Shown here piece after piece: positions 24,068 to 33,596 of a stretch of DNA of 64,000 nucleotides (the first letter of the stretch is position 1; every line of letters starts with the position of its first letter). The notes below the pieces were generated by a model that was not told where the DNA came from, made no database searches, and worked only from the letters and a program-made list of their open reading frames with translations. The DNA lies in assembly GCF_002198715.1 (NCBI RefSeq), contig NZ_MWLK01000001.1, positions 1 to 64,000 of the forward strand, given 5' to 3'. Source of the stretch: Rhodomicrobium sp. R_RK_3 (GTDB lineage Bacteria > Pseudomonadota > Alphaproteobacteria > Rhizobiales > Rhodomicrobiaceae). The position numbers were made by a program, and so were the translations under genes.

Positions 24068-26389
24068 TTATTTAATAATCGGCGATTCCGACGAGAATGT
24101 GCCGATTGTGTCGGTACGGCTTTCGTTGCCACCGAGTTGCAGCAGATTGTAGCGCACCAGGACCGTCTGGTCGGGCTTGATTTCGCCGTCCTCGACGTTC
24201 GACTCGATATAGGTGACCGAGAGCATGAAGCACTCGTCGGCATATTTCAGGCCGATGCTGTTGCGAACCACCTGGTCTTCGTCGAGATCGTAGCGAATGT
24301 CGCCGAACAGCGTCCAATGGTCGGCCACCTTGATCGCCGCAAGCGCCGCGACTTCCTCGCGCTCTTCGTCGAAGCCGAGAGCCGGCTGGGCTTTGGCATC
24401 GACGTAATTGGCCGACAGCATGAACGGTCCGTAGGAGCCGGTCAGTTGCAGATCCTGGCGCTTAATCTCCAGATCGTCCTCGCCGACGCGCACCTGCGAC
24501 ACGAATTGCAGGTTCTTCGACAGGTCGAGATACACGCCCGCCACATAGTCGGACTCGGTATTCGACAGGCCGGTATCGGCGCCGAACGAGTTTTCGCCGG
24601 CGATCTGATAGCTCTGACCCGCGACGACCCGGGCATTCCAGCCGCCATTGGTGTCGATCGTGTACTGCACGCCGACATTGGCGCGGGTGCCGGTCTCGAT
24701 ACGGTCATAGCCCGAGAACTTGTCGATATCGAACAAGAGCGTGTCGTCGAACACCAGGCTGCGCGCGTCTTCGTTCGGGATCTCGCCCTGGTCCTTGATA
24801 TCGGGGCGGGCGATCACCTGGGCGATCGGCTCGATGACATGGGTGGCGTTCTCCGTGTGCTTCACGAAGGGAAACCGGTATTCCACGCCGGCGACCGCCG
24901 TGCCGCGGAAGGCGGTCGTGCCGTCTTCCCGCTCGTCGGACGAAATGGCGTCGTCGAAGCTGGTGGTCTTATAGATATCGCCGCGCGCCTGCATGAAGGG
25001 CGTGACGATCTCGCCGATCGAATCGTTGAACGACCGGCGCCACTTGACCTGATTGACGATGCGGTTGACGTCGCCGCCATTGTCACGCGACAGGCTCAGC
25101 ACATTGGCGTCGTAGCTGAGTTCGCCGCCGAGCACCGGCTCGCCGAAGATGTAATTATAGTCGATGGACGGGTGGACCGTGGAGTCCGACTGCGCCTGGT
25201 CGTCCGCCGTCAAGCCGCCGAAATTATACAGATTGGCCGAGAAATAGTTCCGGTCGCTCTGTCCGACGAGGTAGACGGTCGAAATCCGGTCGGTGTCGTA
25301 GATGTTGTCGAGCTTGTAGAAACGGCGGAAGGTGTCGTCGCTTTCGAGCGTCGCATCCCAGCCCCATTTCCAGAACGAGCCGAGCTCGAATTCGCCCTTG
25401 GTGACGATGCTGCCACGGAATTCGCTGTCGCGCCGGGTGCTGTCATCTGGATCGTCGTCGAACACGCCGGCCGCTTCGACGCGGTAGCTGCCGGTCGACA
25501 GGCGCTGGCGCCAGTCGGTCTTCAGCAGGAAGCCGGCCTCGGTGGTCACCACCGGCGTGACGGTCAGATCCGCGCTCGGCGACAGGGCGTAATAATAGGG
25601 CACCCCGACCGTCAGGCCGAGATCGTCCGAATTGCTGAATTCCGGCGTCAGGAAGCCGGAGCGGCGCTTCACGGTCGGATCGGGATAGTAGAAATACGGC
25701 ACCCAGACCAGCGGCACGCCGAACATTTCGAAGACGCCGTCTTCGAAATAGACGTTACCCTCGTCCTTCACATGGGTGATCTTGTTCGCCTTGATGCTCC
25801 AGATCGGCGGCGCGTCCGGCTTCTCCACGCATTGTTTGCAAGGCGTGAACACGCCCTTTTCGAAAACGGTGGTGTTGCCGTCCTTGCGGACGGCGCTGGA
25901 GGCGGCGATTCGCATCTCGTCCTTCGTCACGGCCTTGAAGGACCGGATGAAGCCGTCGCGGAAATCGCTCGATAAGGTCATCTGGTCGGCATTGACCACC
26001 GCGCCATCCGCCTCCTTGATCCGAACATGCCCGCTGGCGTTCAGAGTATTGGCGGTCTGGTCGTAAATCAGGCGGTCGGCCTGCAGCGCGTTGTTCTTGT
26101 AGTAAACCTCGACATTGCCCTTGGCGATGACACTGTTGTTCTTCTTGTCATAGACAAGCTCATCCGCCTGCAGCAGCAGGGGCTGATTGGTTTCGTTATT
26201 GCCGATCTGCGGCTTCAGCATATCTTCCTTGGCGGCAGCCGGCGCAACAGCACCCAGCAACAGCACCACGCCCAGTGCGGAGGCTAACGCCGCTCCGCTT
26301 ACTCTACTGAACGAGAGCCCGAGGCGTGTCCGAATCGACATCGCCGCCGAAGAAGGCTTGCGTCCCCCATGCAAAGCCTTAAATCCCAT
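24068..26389 (-). CDS. lptD: LPS-assembly protein LptD
   Basis: This is a 773-residue outer-membrane beta-barrel that inserts lipopolysaccharide into the outer leaflet. A signal peptide ends near 53 (APAAA). The OstA-type periplasmic domain follows: LLLQADELVYDKKNNSVIAK, then GNVEVYYKNNALQADRLIYD. The rest is a barrel rich in alternating aromatic residues. Cysteines at CKQC near 190 and one near the C-terminus (ADECFML) are probably the disulfide pair that matures LptD. ATG 26389 lies 3 bp after the lptG stop with AGGAGG upstream. ATG 26341 would still leave a signal peptide. Confidence 0.94.
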   Translation of the reverse strand: MGFKALHGGRKPSSAAMSIRTRLGLSFSRVSGAALASALGVVLLLGAVAPAAAKEDMLKPQIGNNETNQPLLLQADELVYDKKNNSVIAKGNVEVYYKNNALQADRLIYDQTANTLNASGHVRIKEADGAVVNADQMTLSSDFRDGFIRSFKAVTKDEMRIAASSAVRKDGNTTVFEKGVFTPCKQCVEKPDAPPIWSIKANKITHVKDEGNVYFEDGVFEMFGVPLVWVPYFYYPDPTVKRRSGFLTPEFSNSDDLGLTVGVPYYYALSPSADLTVTPVVTTEAGFLLKTDWRQRLSTGSYRVEAAGVFDDDPDDSTRRDSEFRGSIVTKGEFELGSFWKWGWDATLESDDTFRRFYKLDNIYDTDRISTVYLVGQSDRNYFSANLYNFGGLTADDQAQSDSTVHPSIDYNYIFGEPVLGGELSYDANVLSLSRDNGGDVNRIVNQVKWRRSFNDSIGEIVTPFMQARGDIYKTTSFDDAISSDEREDGTTAFRGTAVAGVEYRFPFVKHTENATHVIEPIAQVIARPDIKDQGEIPNEDARSLVFDDTLLFDIDKFSGYDRIETGTRANVGVQYTIDTNGGWNARVVAGQSYQIAGENSFGADTGLSNTESDYVAGVYLDLSKNLQFVSQVRVGEDDLEIKRQDLQLTGSYGPFMLSANYVDAKAQPALGFDEEREEVAALAAIKVADHWTLFGDIRYDLDEDQVVRNSIGLKYADECFMLSVTYIESNVEDGEIKPDQTVLVRYNLLQLGGNESRTDTIGTFSSESPIIK

Positions 26390-26392
26390 ACG

Positions 26393-27484
26393 TCAGCCGT
26401 CCTCCTGATGCAGCAGGACGGTCACCGCCAGCAAGCTGGCTATGACTATCGGCGCCCATGCCGCCACCCCCACGGTTATATAACCGGACATGCCCAATTT
26501 GCGCGACAACTCGACTAGAATGAAAAAGCCGAAGCCCCCGCTCAACCCGGCGATCACCATAGTCTGGATCTTGCCGAAACGAAAGGGTTTGAGCGCGCAA
26601 GTCGCCGCCAGAAGCACCATCGCGACCATCAGCAGCGGCCGTGCCAGGAGCTGCTGATAATAGAGACTATACGCAGTCGTATCGACGCCGGCTTTCTTGG
26701 CAAACTCTATAAACTTAGGAAGCTCCCAGAAATCTACGCCCTCCACGGTATCCACGCTCTCCGTTACTTGGCTAGCGTCGAGAAATGTGCTGACCAAATA
26801 CCTGTTGTAATGTTGCGGCGCATTGCCTGAACTGGAAACATTAGCGTTCTCCAGCTCCCAATAACCGGGCCGCAAATTCGCCTTATCTGCTTCGATTCTC
26901 TCAATAAATTTTTTGTTGAGATCAAATTGCAACAGCGTTAACCCGGCCAGCAAAGTGCCGCGATTTGCGGTGGCCCGCGCGTAGATGATCGACTGCCCGT
27001 CGGGGCCGTCCTGGCGAATCCACGACGAAGTTCCGTTCTTGCTTTGTCCGCCGCCCTTGGCCGCGAAGGACGTGGCAAAAATCTGCTCGGACGCCAATTT
27101 CGCCTTTGCCGCCAACGGGTTGTAGACGGTGCTGGCGAACACGCCGACGAGCGCGGCGAGCAGCATGGCCGGCTGCAGGAACTGCCAGATCGAGATGCCC
27201 GAGGCGCGCACGATCACGAGTTCCGACGAGCGACTCAACATCAGGAAGGCGCCGATCGAGCCGATCAGCACGGCGAAGGGAATCATCAGCTCGGCAAAGC
27301 CGGGCAGGCGCAGCAGGGTGAGGAACACCACCTCGCCGGCGGAGACCTCGACCTTGCTCGCCTCGCGCATCATCTCGACGAAATCGATGAAAAACACCAG
27401 CATGATGCAGACGCCATAGACCACCAGGATCATGACGAACAGCCGCGTGGCGAAATATCGGCCTAATGTATTGACTGCGTTCAT
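26393..27484 (-). CDS. lptG: LPS export ABC transporter permease LptG
   Basis: This 363-residue inner-membrane permease of the LptB2FGC complex extracts LPS from the inner membrane. Membrane segments are at about 14-36, 58-80 and 100-120, and three more are in the C-terminal part from about 275 on. They flank a periplasmic beta-jellyroll (about 125-270). It lies between lptF and lptD. Part of the gene (about 26650-26950) is noticeably more AT-rich than its surroundings. Confidence 0.93.
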   Translation of the reverse strand: MNAVNTLGRYFATRLFVMILVVYGVCIMLVFFIDFVEMMREASKVEVSAGEVVFLTLLRLPGFAELMIPFAVLIGSIGAFLMLSRSSELVIVRASGISIWQFLQPAMLLAALVGVFASTVYNPLAAKAKLASEQIFATSFAAKGGGQSKNGTSSWIRQDGPDGQSIIYARATANRGTLLAGLTLLQFDLNKKFIERIEADKANLRPGYWELENANVSSSGNAPQHYNRYLVSTFLDASQVTESVDTVEGVDFWELPKFIEFAKKAGVDTTAYSLYYQQLLARPLLMVAMVLLAATCALKPFRFGKIQTMVIAGLSGGFGFFILVELSRKLGMSGYITVGVAAWAPIVIASLLAVTVLLHQEDG

Positions 27485-27503
27485 CTTGCTCTTCTTGGCC
27501 GTT

Positions 27504-28661
27504 TCAAGTCGGCCGGCTCGCCAGCTTGGCGCGCGGCCACAGCCGCAGGGAGAAGCTCGGCAGCGATGGCGGCCGGATTTCGAAATGGATCATGATCAGC
27601 GTGATGATGATGCCGGCGATCGGCACGCCCCAGAGCACCATGAGCCCGGTATTGCCGTCCTTGGCCGCCATGTTCACGCCGGCGAGCCCGATGATTCGCA
27701 GCACCGTCGCCACGGCAAAGCCGGCGAACAGGCTCTGCATCCGGCTGTCGCGAGTCGTCCGGGGAAAGCCCAGATAAACGCCGACGATCAGCACGAACAG
27801 GATCGGATAGAGCGGATTGGACAGCCGGTCATGCAGCTCGGAGCGGAATTTGCCGGCCTGCGCCTTATAGAAGGGGTCGTTGACATCGGGGTCCCACAGC
27901 TCCTCCATAAAGCGCTCGCGCGGCTTGAAATCGCGCGGGCCTTCCTTGGGGCCGAACTGGCTGATGTCGAACAGATAGCTGTCGAAAACCACGATCTGCA
28001 CGGCCTTGGTCGCGCCGTTCTGGCGCTGGATATGGCCGTTGCGCATGATGAGCAGCGCGCGCCCGTCCTCCTGCTTGGTGATATGACCCTCCTCGGCGAG
28101 ATAGGTCATGATCTGGCTGGGGTCGCGCTCGTCATGGATGACGAGGCCGAGCAGGTCGCCATTGGCGGCGCGCTCGGCGATATGGATGGTGAGCCCGGTT
28201 TCGGGCGAGGAGAACTTGCCCGGCTGGAGCACCTGCGAGATCAGGTCGGTGCGCACCTTGATGGCGTAATCGCGCAGGATCCGCATCGACTGCGGCGCCA
28301 GATAGGCGTTGGACGCCATGGTGAAGATCGAAACGATGATGCCCAGGAGCAGATAGGGCTTCATCACCCGCCAGGTGTTGGAGCCCGAAGCCGACAGCAC
28401 GATCAGCTCGCTGTCGCCGCTCAGCCGGTTCAGCGAATGCAGCGCCGAGATCAGAAGCGCGACCGGCGCCACGATGGCGATCAGATTGGGCATCGCCAGC
28501 AGCGTGATCTTGATGAAAATCCAGAAGCTCTGGCCCTGATTGGTGACGAGCGAAATCTGCCGCAGCGCCGTCGTCATCCAGACGATGAGCGTCAGCGTGA
28601 TCAGAATCGTGGCCAGCGACGTGGCCGTCTGGCGGAAAATATAGCGGCCGATAATATCCAT
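27504..28661 (-). CDS. lptF: LPS export ABC transporter permease LptF
   Basis: This 385-residue partner of LptG starts MDIIGRYIFRQTATSLATIL, typical of LptF, and contains the periplasmic jellyroll with FSSPETGLTIHIAERA near 165-182. Membrane segments are in the first 120 and last 100 residues. It is the first gene of the lpt-surA-pdxA-rsmA run and is divergent from pepA across a 254-bp gap, which must hold promoters for both. Confidence 0.94.
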   Translation of the reverse strand: MDIIGRYIFRQTATSLATILITLTLIVWMTTALRQISLVTNQGQSFWIFIKITLLAMPNLIAIVAPVALLISALHSLNRLSGDSELIVLSASGSNTWRVMKPYLLLGIIVSIFTMASNAYLAPQSMRILRDYAIKVRTDLISQVLQPGKFSSPETGLTIHIAERAANGDLLGLVIHDERDPSQIMTYLAEEGHITKQEDGRALLIMRNGHIQRQNGATKAVQIVVFDSYLFDISQFGPKEGPRDFKPRERFMEELWDPDVNDPFYKAQAGKFRSELHDRLSNPLYPILFVLIVGVYLGFPRTTRDSRMQSLFAGFAVATVLRIIGLAGVNMAAKDGNTGLMVLWGVPIAGIIITLIMIHFEIRPPSLPSFSLRLWPRAKLASRPT

Positions 28662-28915
28662 GAGAACATGTCGCCGGGGTTCACGCGCCGGATTGCCGGC
28701 GCCACCACCTGCGGTCGCACGGTATAATGGCGGATTTTCGGCTAAGCATCACTGGACGTTGAAATGGCGTGCAGCTTGTGTAGAGTAAACGCTCCAGCCA
28801 CGCCAGTGCTTAATTCCCTCAGCGCCATCCGTTCTGTTCGCGCCGGGCCGGATGCGGCGGCGGTCTTTTTTCACGATGCTCAGCCGCCATTTGCGGCGAT
28901 GAGGTGAGACGATCC

Positions 28916-30439
28916 ATGACGAAAGCCTTAGACATTCAATTTGCCGGCTCAGACGACATCAAGGCCAAGGTCTGCGTGCTGTTCAGCGAGCAGAACAAGG
29001 CGTTCGGCCCCGCGCTCCGGGCGCTCGACGCCCGCTCCGGCGGCATCGTCTCCAAGGCGGCCGGCATCGCCAAATTCACCGGCGGCAAGAAGGCGTTTCT
29101 CGATCTCGTCGCACCGTCCGGCCTCGATCTCGACCGGCTGCTGGTCGTCGGCCTCGGCAGCGCGGCCAAATTCACCGAGACCGACTGGCTGGCGCTCGGC
29201 GGGCGCATCCGGGCGCGGCTGATCGCGGCCCGCGCGAACGCCGCCGACGTGGTGCTCGAGCTGGCCGACGGCGGCGTCATCCCGGGGAAGGACGTGGCGC
29301 TGGTGGCGCTCGGCATCATGCTCCGCGGCTATGAATTCAAGAAATACAAGAGTAAAAAGAAAGAAGCGGACGAAGAAGACGAAGATACCAATAATCTGTC
29401 GTCGCTGCGCATCCTGACCCGGCAGGCGGACGAGGCCGCCAGCCATTTCGCCGCGCTGAAGGCCGTCGGCGACGGCGTCATGCTGGCCCGCGACCTCGTC
29501 AACGAGCCGGCCAATGTGCTGTTTCCGGACGAGTTCGCCCGCCGCGTCGCCGAGCTGGCAGGGCAGGGGCTCGAGGTCGAGGTGCTCGACCAGGAGCGGC
29601 TCGGCGTGATCGGCATGCGGGCGCTGCTCGCCGTGGGGCAGGGCAGCGCGCAGCCGAGCTGCGTCGCCATCATGCGCTGGCGCGGCGCGGCGCAAACGGA
29701 CGCCAAGCCATTGGTTTTCGTGGGAAAAGGCGTCTGCTTCGACACGGGCGGCATCTCGATCAAGCCGGCCGCCGGCATGGAGGACATGAAGGGCGACATG
29801 GGCGGGGCGGCCGCCGTCACCGGCGTCATGCTGTCGCTCGCGGCGCGCAAGGCCCCCGTCAACGCCATCGGCATCATCGGCCTGACCGAGAACATGCCGA
29901 GCGGCACCGCCCAGCGCCCCGGCGACATCGTCACGACGCTGTCCGGCCAGACCGTCGAAGTCATCAACACCGACGCGGAGGGCCGTTTGGTGCTCGCCGA
30001 TGTGATGTGGTACGCGCAGGAGCAGTTCCAGCCGCGCGCCATGGTGACTTTGGCGACGCTCACCGGCGCCATCATCGTCTCGCTCGGCAAGGAACATGCC
30101 GGCCTGTTCTCCAATGACGATTCGCTGGCCGAGCAACTGACCGCGGCGGGGCGCGAGTCGGGTGAAAAGGTCTGGCGGATGCCGCTCGACCCCAAATATG
30201 ACAAGCAGGTCAATTCCAAGGTCGCGGACATGAAGAATATCGGCGGCCGCGACGCCGGCTCGATCACCGCCGCGCAATTCCTGCAGCGATTCGTCAAGCC
30301 GGGCGTCGCCTGGGCGCATCTGGACATTGCCGGCACCGCGATGGGTTCGCCCGCGACCGACATCAACACGAGCTGGGGCTCCGGCTACGGCGTCATGCTG
30401 CTCGACCGGCTCGCCCGCAAATTTTACGAGACCGCGTGA
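28916..30439 (+). CDS. pepA: Leucyl aminopeptidase (M17)
   Basis: This 507-residue cytoplasmic di-metal aminopeptidase has the M17 signature NTDAEGRLVLAD near 350 and the metal-binding KGVCFDTGGISIKPAAGMED near 270-290. An unusual run of lysines and acidic residues (KKYKSKKKEADEEDEDTN, near 142-159) lies in the N-terminal domain linker and is probably a surface loop. I start at ATG 28916 (MTKALDIQF), with GAGGTGAGACGATCC upstream. Some PepA proteins also bind DNA in plasmid or phage recombination, but nothing here indicates that. Confidence 0.95.
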   Translation: MTKALDIQFAGSDDIKAKVCVLFSEQNKAFGPALRALDARSGGIVSKAAGIAKFTGGKKAFLDLVAPSGLDLDRLLVVGLGSAAKFTETDWLALGGRIRARLIAARANAADVVLELADGGVIPGKDVALVALGIMLRGYEFKKYKSKKKEADEEDEDTNNLSSLRILTRQADEAASHFAALKAVGDGVMLARDLVNEPANVLFPDEFARRVAELAGQGLEVEVLDQERLGVIGMRALLAVGQGSAQPSCVAIMRWRGAAQTDAKPLVFVGKGVCFDTGGISIKPAAGMEDMKGDMGGAAAVTGVMLSLAARKAPVNAIGIIGLTENMPSGTAQRPGDIVTTLSGQTVEVINTDAEGRLVLADVMWYAQEQFQPRAMVTLATLTGAIIVSLGKEHAGLFSNDDSLAEQLTAAGRESGEKVWRMPLDPKYDKQVNSKVADMKNIGGRDAGSITAAQFLQRFVKPGVAWAHLDIAGTAMGSPATDINTSWGSGYGVMLLDRLARKFYETA

Positions 30440-30560
30440 GGCTCGTGCGCAACAGGAGCTCGTTTTCCATAATACACCTTATGCGAATCGGCGTTAACGG
30501 CGCGTCAAGTGTAATTTTTCGGCCTTGCGCGCGGTTGGTGTGGCGAGGCGGCGGCGATCG

Positions 30561-31445
30561 ATGACAGGCATGGACGAGACGGCCGGAGCCGCCGAGGCGA
30601 TCGCGCGGCTGGCGGCCAAGAGCGCGGGCGAGGCGCCGATGACGCTCGGCGACCTCATCGCCATCATGGCGGTGCTGCGCGATCCCGAGCGCGGCTGCCC
30701 CTGGGACAAGCAGCAGAATTTTTCCACCATCGCCCCCTACACGATCGAGGAAGCCTATGAGGTCGCCGATGCCATCGCGCGCGGCGATCTCATTGATCTA
30801 AAAGACGAATTGGGCGATTTACTGCTGCAGGTCGTCTATCACGCGCAGATGGCGAAGGAGGACAGCCGCTTCGATTTCGACGCCGTCGCCGATGGCATCG
30901 CGCGGAAAATGATCCGGCGGCATCCGCATGTGTTCGGTGATGAGGAGACGCGGGAAGCCGTGCGGGTGCCCGGTCTGTGGGACCGCATCAAAGCGCAAGA
31001 GGCCGAGGCGAAACGCGCGGCGGCCGGCGGCGAGGCGCCCGCGCCTGAAGGCGTGCTGGAGGGCATCCCGCTAAACCTCCCTGCCCTCACGCGATCGGTG
31101 AAAATCCAGCGCCGCGCGGCAAAAGTCGGCTTCGACTGGCCGGAAACCGAGCAGATCTTCGCCAAGGTTTGGGAAGAGCTGTCCGAGTTCTACGAAGAAT
31201 TGCGCGGCGGCCGGCAAGCTGAAATGCAGGAAGAATTCGGCGACCTGATGTTCGTGCTGGCGAACCTCGCCCGCCGCCTCGACATCGACCCGGAGGCCGC
31301 GCTTCATTCCGCCAACCGTAAATTCGCCCGGCGCTTCGCGCATATCGAAGCGGCGCTGAAGGCGCAAGGCCGCGCGCCCGAACAGGCAACGCTCGAGGAG
31401 ATGGAAGCGCTTTGGCTCGAGGCGAAGAGGGTGGAGAAGGGGTGA
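30561..31445 (+). CDS. mazG: Nucleoside triphosphate pyrophosphohydrolase MazG
   Basis: This 294-residue enzyme hydrolyses NTPs to NMP and pyrophosphate as a housecleaning activity. It has two MazG domains: the first contains CPWDKQQNFSTIAPYTIEEA and ELGDLLLQVVYHAQMA, and the second contains KVWEELSEFYEEL and EFGDLMFVLANLAR near the C-terminus. ATG 30561 and ATG 30570 are both possible. The frame upstream of them is Arg-rich and unlikely to be coding. Confidence 0.93.
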   Translation: MTGMDETAGAAEAIARLAAKSAGEAPMTLGDLIAIMAVLRDPERGCPWDKQQNFSTIAPYTIEEAYEVADAIARGDLIDLKDELGDLLLQVVYHAQMAKEDSRFDFDAVADGIARKMIRRHPHVFGDEETREAVRVPGLWDRIKAQEAEAKRAAAGGEAPAPEGVLEGIPLNLPALTRSVKIQRRAAKVGFDWPETEQIFAKVWEELSEFYEELRGGRQAEMQEEFGDLMFVLANLARRLDIDPEAALHSANRKFARRFAHIEAALKAQGRAPEQATLEEMEALWLEAKRVEKG

Positions 31446-31470
31446 GGGCAGAAGTTCGTTTCACCCTCTC

Positions 31471-31577
31471 CGTCGTCCCGGACGCTGCGAAGCAGCGAGC
31501 CGGGACCCAATCATATATCCGCGAGACTCGGCCCAGCCGTTCGGCGAGTGGGCCCCGGCTCTGACGGCCGGGGCGAC
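31471..31577 (+). repeat. Family A intergenic repeat
   Basis: CGTCGTCCCGGACGCTGCGA with GCGAGCCGGGACCCAATCAT forms the first half, and GGGCCCCGGCTCTGACGGCC with GGGGCGAC the second. The first hairpin loop differs from the 20426 copy (GCTGCGAAGCAGC in place of GGCCGTCAGGCC) but stays self-complementary. Confidence 0.85.
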
Positions 31578-31587
31578 GAGCTTTATG

Positions 31588-31696
31588 GTCATCCCTGCAA
31601 AAGCGGGGATCCAGTAAAAAAGCAAACTTCGCCTTGAGGGATTGTCTAAACGCGAGCGCTGCTGAGTACTGGATTTCCGCTTTTGCGGGAATGACA
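31588..31696. repeat. Family B palindromic repeat
   Basis: The left end GTCATCCCTGCAAAAGCGGG and right end TTCCGCTTTTGCGGGAATGAC form a long inverted repeat around a unique centre. It directly follows a family A unit, as it does near 47.7 kb. Confidence 0.8.
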
Positions 31697-31756
31697 AGTA
31701 TGAGGGTGCGGTCGGCTTTTATCGACGAGGTGACCCGCGTGAACCCTCATCTCCGC

Positions 31757-33193
31757 TCAAGCCTCCTGCCCTGCCCCGCTCTCCGCCGCCAGCTTGCCGC
31801 GCATGAACTCGAAGCGCTCCAGGTCGGCCGCCGCCAAGCGCACCTCGATCTCCGTCGTCCCATCCTCGTGGTCCCGGCGGCTGCGGATTTGCGCCCGCTC
31901 ATACAGCCAGTGCAGCAGCGCGCCTTCGCCGGAGCCGATCGTGAGCACGCGCACGACATGGCTCGAGGCCAGGAAATCCGCGATGCGCCGCTTCAGCTCC
32001 GGCAAACCCGCGCCGGTCTGGGCCGAGACCAGCATCGGCTGCGGATCGAGCCGGGCGGCCTGGCTGGCCAGAAACTGCCGCTCCTCCTCGCCGAGCAGGT
32101 CGATCTTGTTCCAGACTTCGACGATCTTGGCCTCGTGGCCGCCGATTTCGACGCCGAGACCGGCCAGCACGCCCTCCACATCCTCCTTCTGCTGATCGGA
32201 ATAGGTGGTGGCGATGTCGCGGACATGCAGGATGAGGTCGGCGCCGGACACTTCCTCCAGCGTGGCGCGGAAGGCGGCGACCAGCGTCGTCGGCAATTCG
32301 GAGATGAAGCCGACCGTATCGGAGAGGATGGCGACGCCGCCGAGCAGCTCGATGCGGCGCATGGTCGGGTCGAGCGTGGCGAACAGCTTGTCCTCAGCGA
32401 CCACGTCCGCCTTGGTCAACACATTGAACAGGCTGGATTTTCCGGCATTGGTATAGCCCGCCAGCGCCACAGTCGGAAACGGCGTGCGGCGGCGGCTGGC
32501 GCGATGCAATTCGCGGGTGCGGCGGACGGCGCCGAGGTCGCGCTTGATGGCGTCGATGCGCTCGCCGATGACGCGCCGGTCGGCCTCGATCTGGGTCTCG
32601 CCGGGGCCGCCGAGAAAGCCGAAGCCGCCGCGCTGGCGCTCCAGATGGGTCCAACTGCGCACGAGGCGGCTGCGCTGATAGAGCAGATGCGCCAGCTCGA
32701 CCTGAAGCCCGCCTTCCTTGGTGCGCGCGCGGGCGCCGAAAATCTCCAGGATGAGGCCGGTGCGGTCGAGCACCTTGGCGTTCCATTCGCGCTCGAGATT
32801 GCGCTGCTGCACGGGGGTGAGCGCATGGTCGACGATGACCAGCGAGGCGCGTTCGGCTTCGACGATGCCCTTGAATTCCTCGACCTTGCCGGAGCCGAAC
32901 AGGGTCGCGGGGCGCGGACGCGGGATCGGCACGAGGCCGCTCAGCGCCACGTCGAGCGCGATGGCGCGCGCGAGGCCGACGGCCTCTTCAAGCCGGGCTT
33001 CGGGCGGTACGGGTTTGCGGGTGGAGGCATGTCCGTCGGCGGAACGCTGGCCGCGCGTCGCCTTCACATCCTCGCGGAACACCGGATGCAGCACGATCGC
33101 GCGCATGGGATCGCGCGGCGCGGCTTCGCTCGAAGCCCCACGCCGGCGCGTGTCCTTGCTGTCTCCGCTGGTCTTTGCGCGTGAGGCTGTCAA
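31757..33193 (-). CDS. hflX: GTPase HflX
   Basis: This 478-residue ribosome-associated GTPase rescues or splits stalled ribosomes. The N-terminal domain has [10 protein letters not shown] near 98-107. The Gly-rich linker [19 protein letters not shown] follows near 195-213. The G1 motif is [12 protein letters not shown] near 245 and G3 is DTVGF near 295. Start is a TTG directly after the hfq stop, with GGAGGAG upstream. ATG 33106 ([10 protein letters not shown]) would remove a poorly conserved 29-residue tail and is also plausible. The hfq-hflX pair is typical of proteobacteria. Confidence 0.94.
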   Translation of the reverse strand: MTASRAKTSGDSKDTRRRGASSEAAPRDPMRAIVLHPVFREDVKATRGQRSADGHASTRKPVPPEARLEEAVGLARAIALDVALSGLVPIPRPRPATLFGSGKVEEFKGIVEAERASLVIVDHALTPVQQRNLEREWNAKVLDRTGLILEIFGARARTKEGGLQVELAHLLYQRSRLVRSWTHLERQRGGFGFLGGPGETQIEADRRVIGERIDAIKRDLGAVRRTRELHRASRRRTPFPTVALAGYTNAGKSSLFNVLTKADVVAEDKLFATLDPTMRRIELLGGVAILSDTVGFISELPTTLVAAFRATLEEVSGADLILHVRDIATTYSDQQKEDVEGVLAGLGVEIGGHEAKIVEVWNKIDLLGEEERQFLASQAARLDPQPMLVSAQTGAGLPELKRRIADFLASSHVVRVLTIGSGEGALLHWLYERAQIRSRRDHEDGTTEIEVRLAAADLERFEFMRGKLAAESGAGQEA

Positions 33194-33448
33194 CTAAGTT
33201 GACGCTCCTCCATTCTGGTCGCCGTCGAGCAATTGGATCGGTCCCCCCGGCATGATGGTAGAAATGGCGTGTTTGTAGACGAGTTGCGAGTGCCCGTCGC
33301 GGCGGAGCAAGACACAGAAATTATCGAACCAGGTCACGATGCCTTGTAGCTTTACGCCGTTCACTAAAAAGATCGTGAGGGGCGTCTTATGTTTCCTGAC
33401 ATAGTTGAGAAAAGTGTCTTGAAGGCTAGGTGCTCTTTCGGCGGCCAT
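33194..33448 (-). CDS. hfq: RNA chaperone Hfq
   Basis: This 84-residue RNA-binding protein forms hexamers and pairs small RNAs with mRNAs. The Sm1 motif is in [20 protein letters not shown] near 22-41, and Sm2 is the KHAISTIMP stretch near 58-66. I start at ATG 33448 ([19 protein letters not shown]), the family's usual start. The stop abuts the hflX start. Alphaproteobacterial nif and nitrogen genes are often Hfq-dependent, which fits the ntr neighbourhood. Confidence 0.96.
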   Translation of the reverse strand: MAAERAPSLQDTFLNYVRKHKTPLTIFLVNGVKLQGIVTWFDNFCVLLRRDGHSQLVYKHAISTIMPGGPIQLLDGDQNGGAST

Positions 33449-33596
33449 GTTTTTTCCGTTTTTTGTTGAGGCGGCGGTTGGTCCCGCTCGCATTATAGGA
33501 TCTGGTTAGACGTCAGTATTAGAGCTTATCGCCCCATTTTGTCATTTTTTGCCCTAACTGGTTACATCGAAAAATATTGAGTGAAGCTTGTCGCCC

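Larger units (their letters stand above)
31446..31756. other. Repeat-filled gap between convergent mazG and hflX
   Basis: This 311-bp gap holds one family A unit followed directly by one family B palindrome. I see no gene. The last 60 bp, upstream of the hflX stop, show nothing notable. Confidence 0.7.

Noticed and set aside
24044-25975. A 643-codon plus-strand open frame
   Set aside because: It is antisense to lptD, which has full family motifs. The frame has no recognisable domain and is a by-product of GC-rich codon use.
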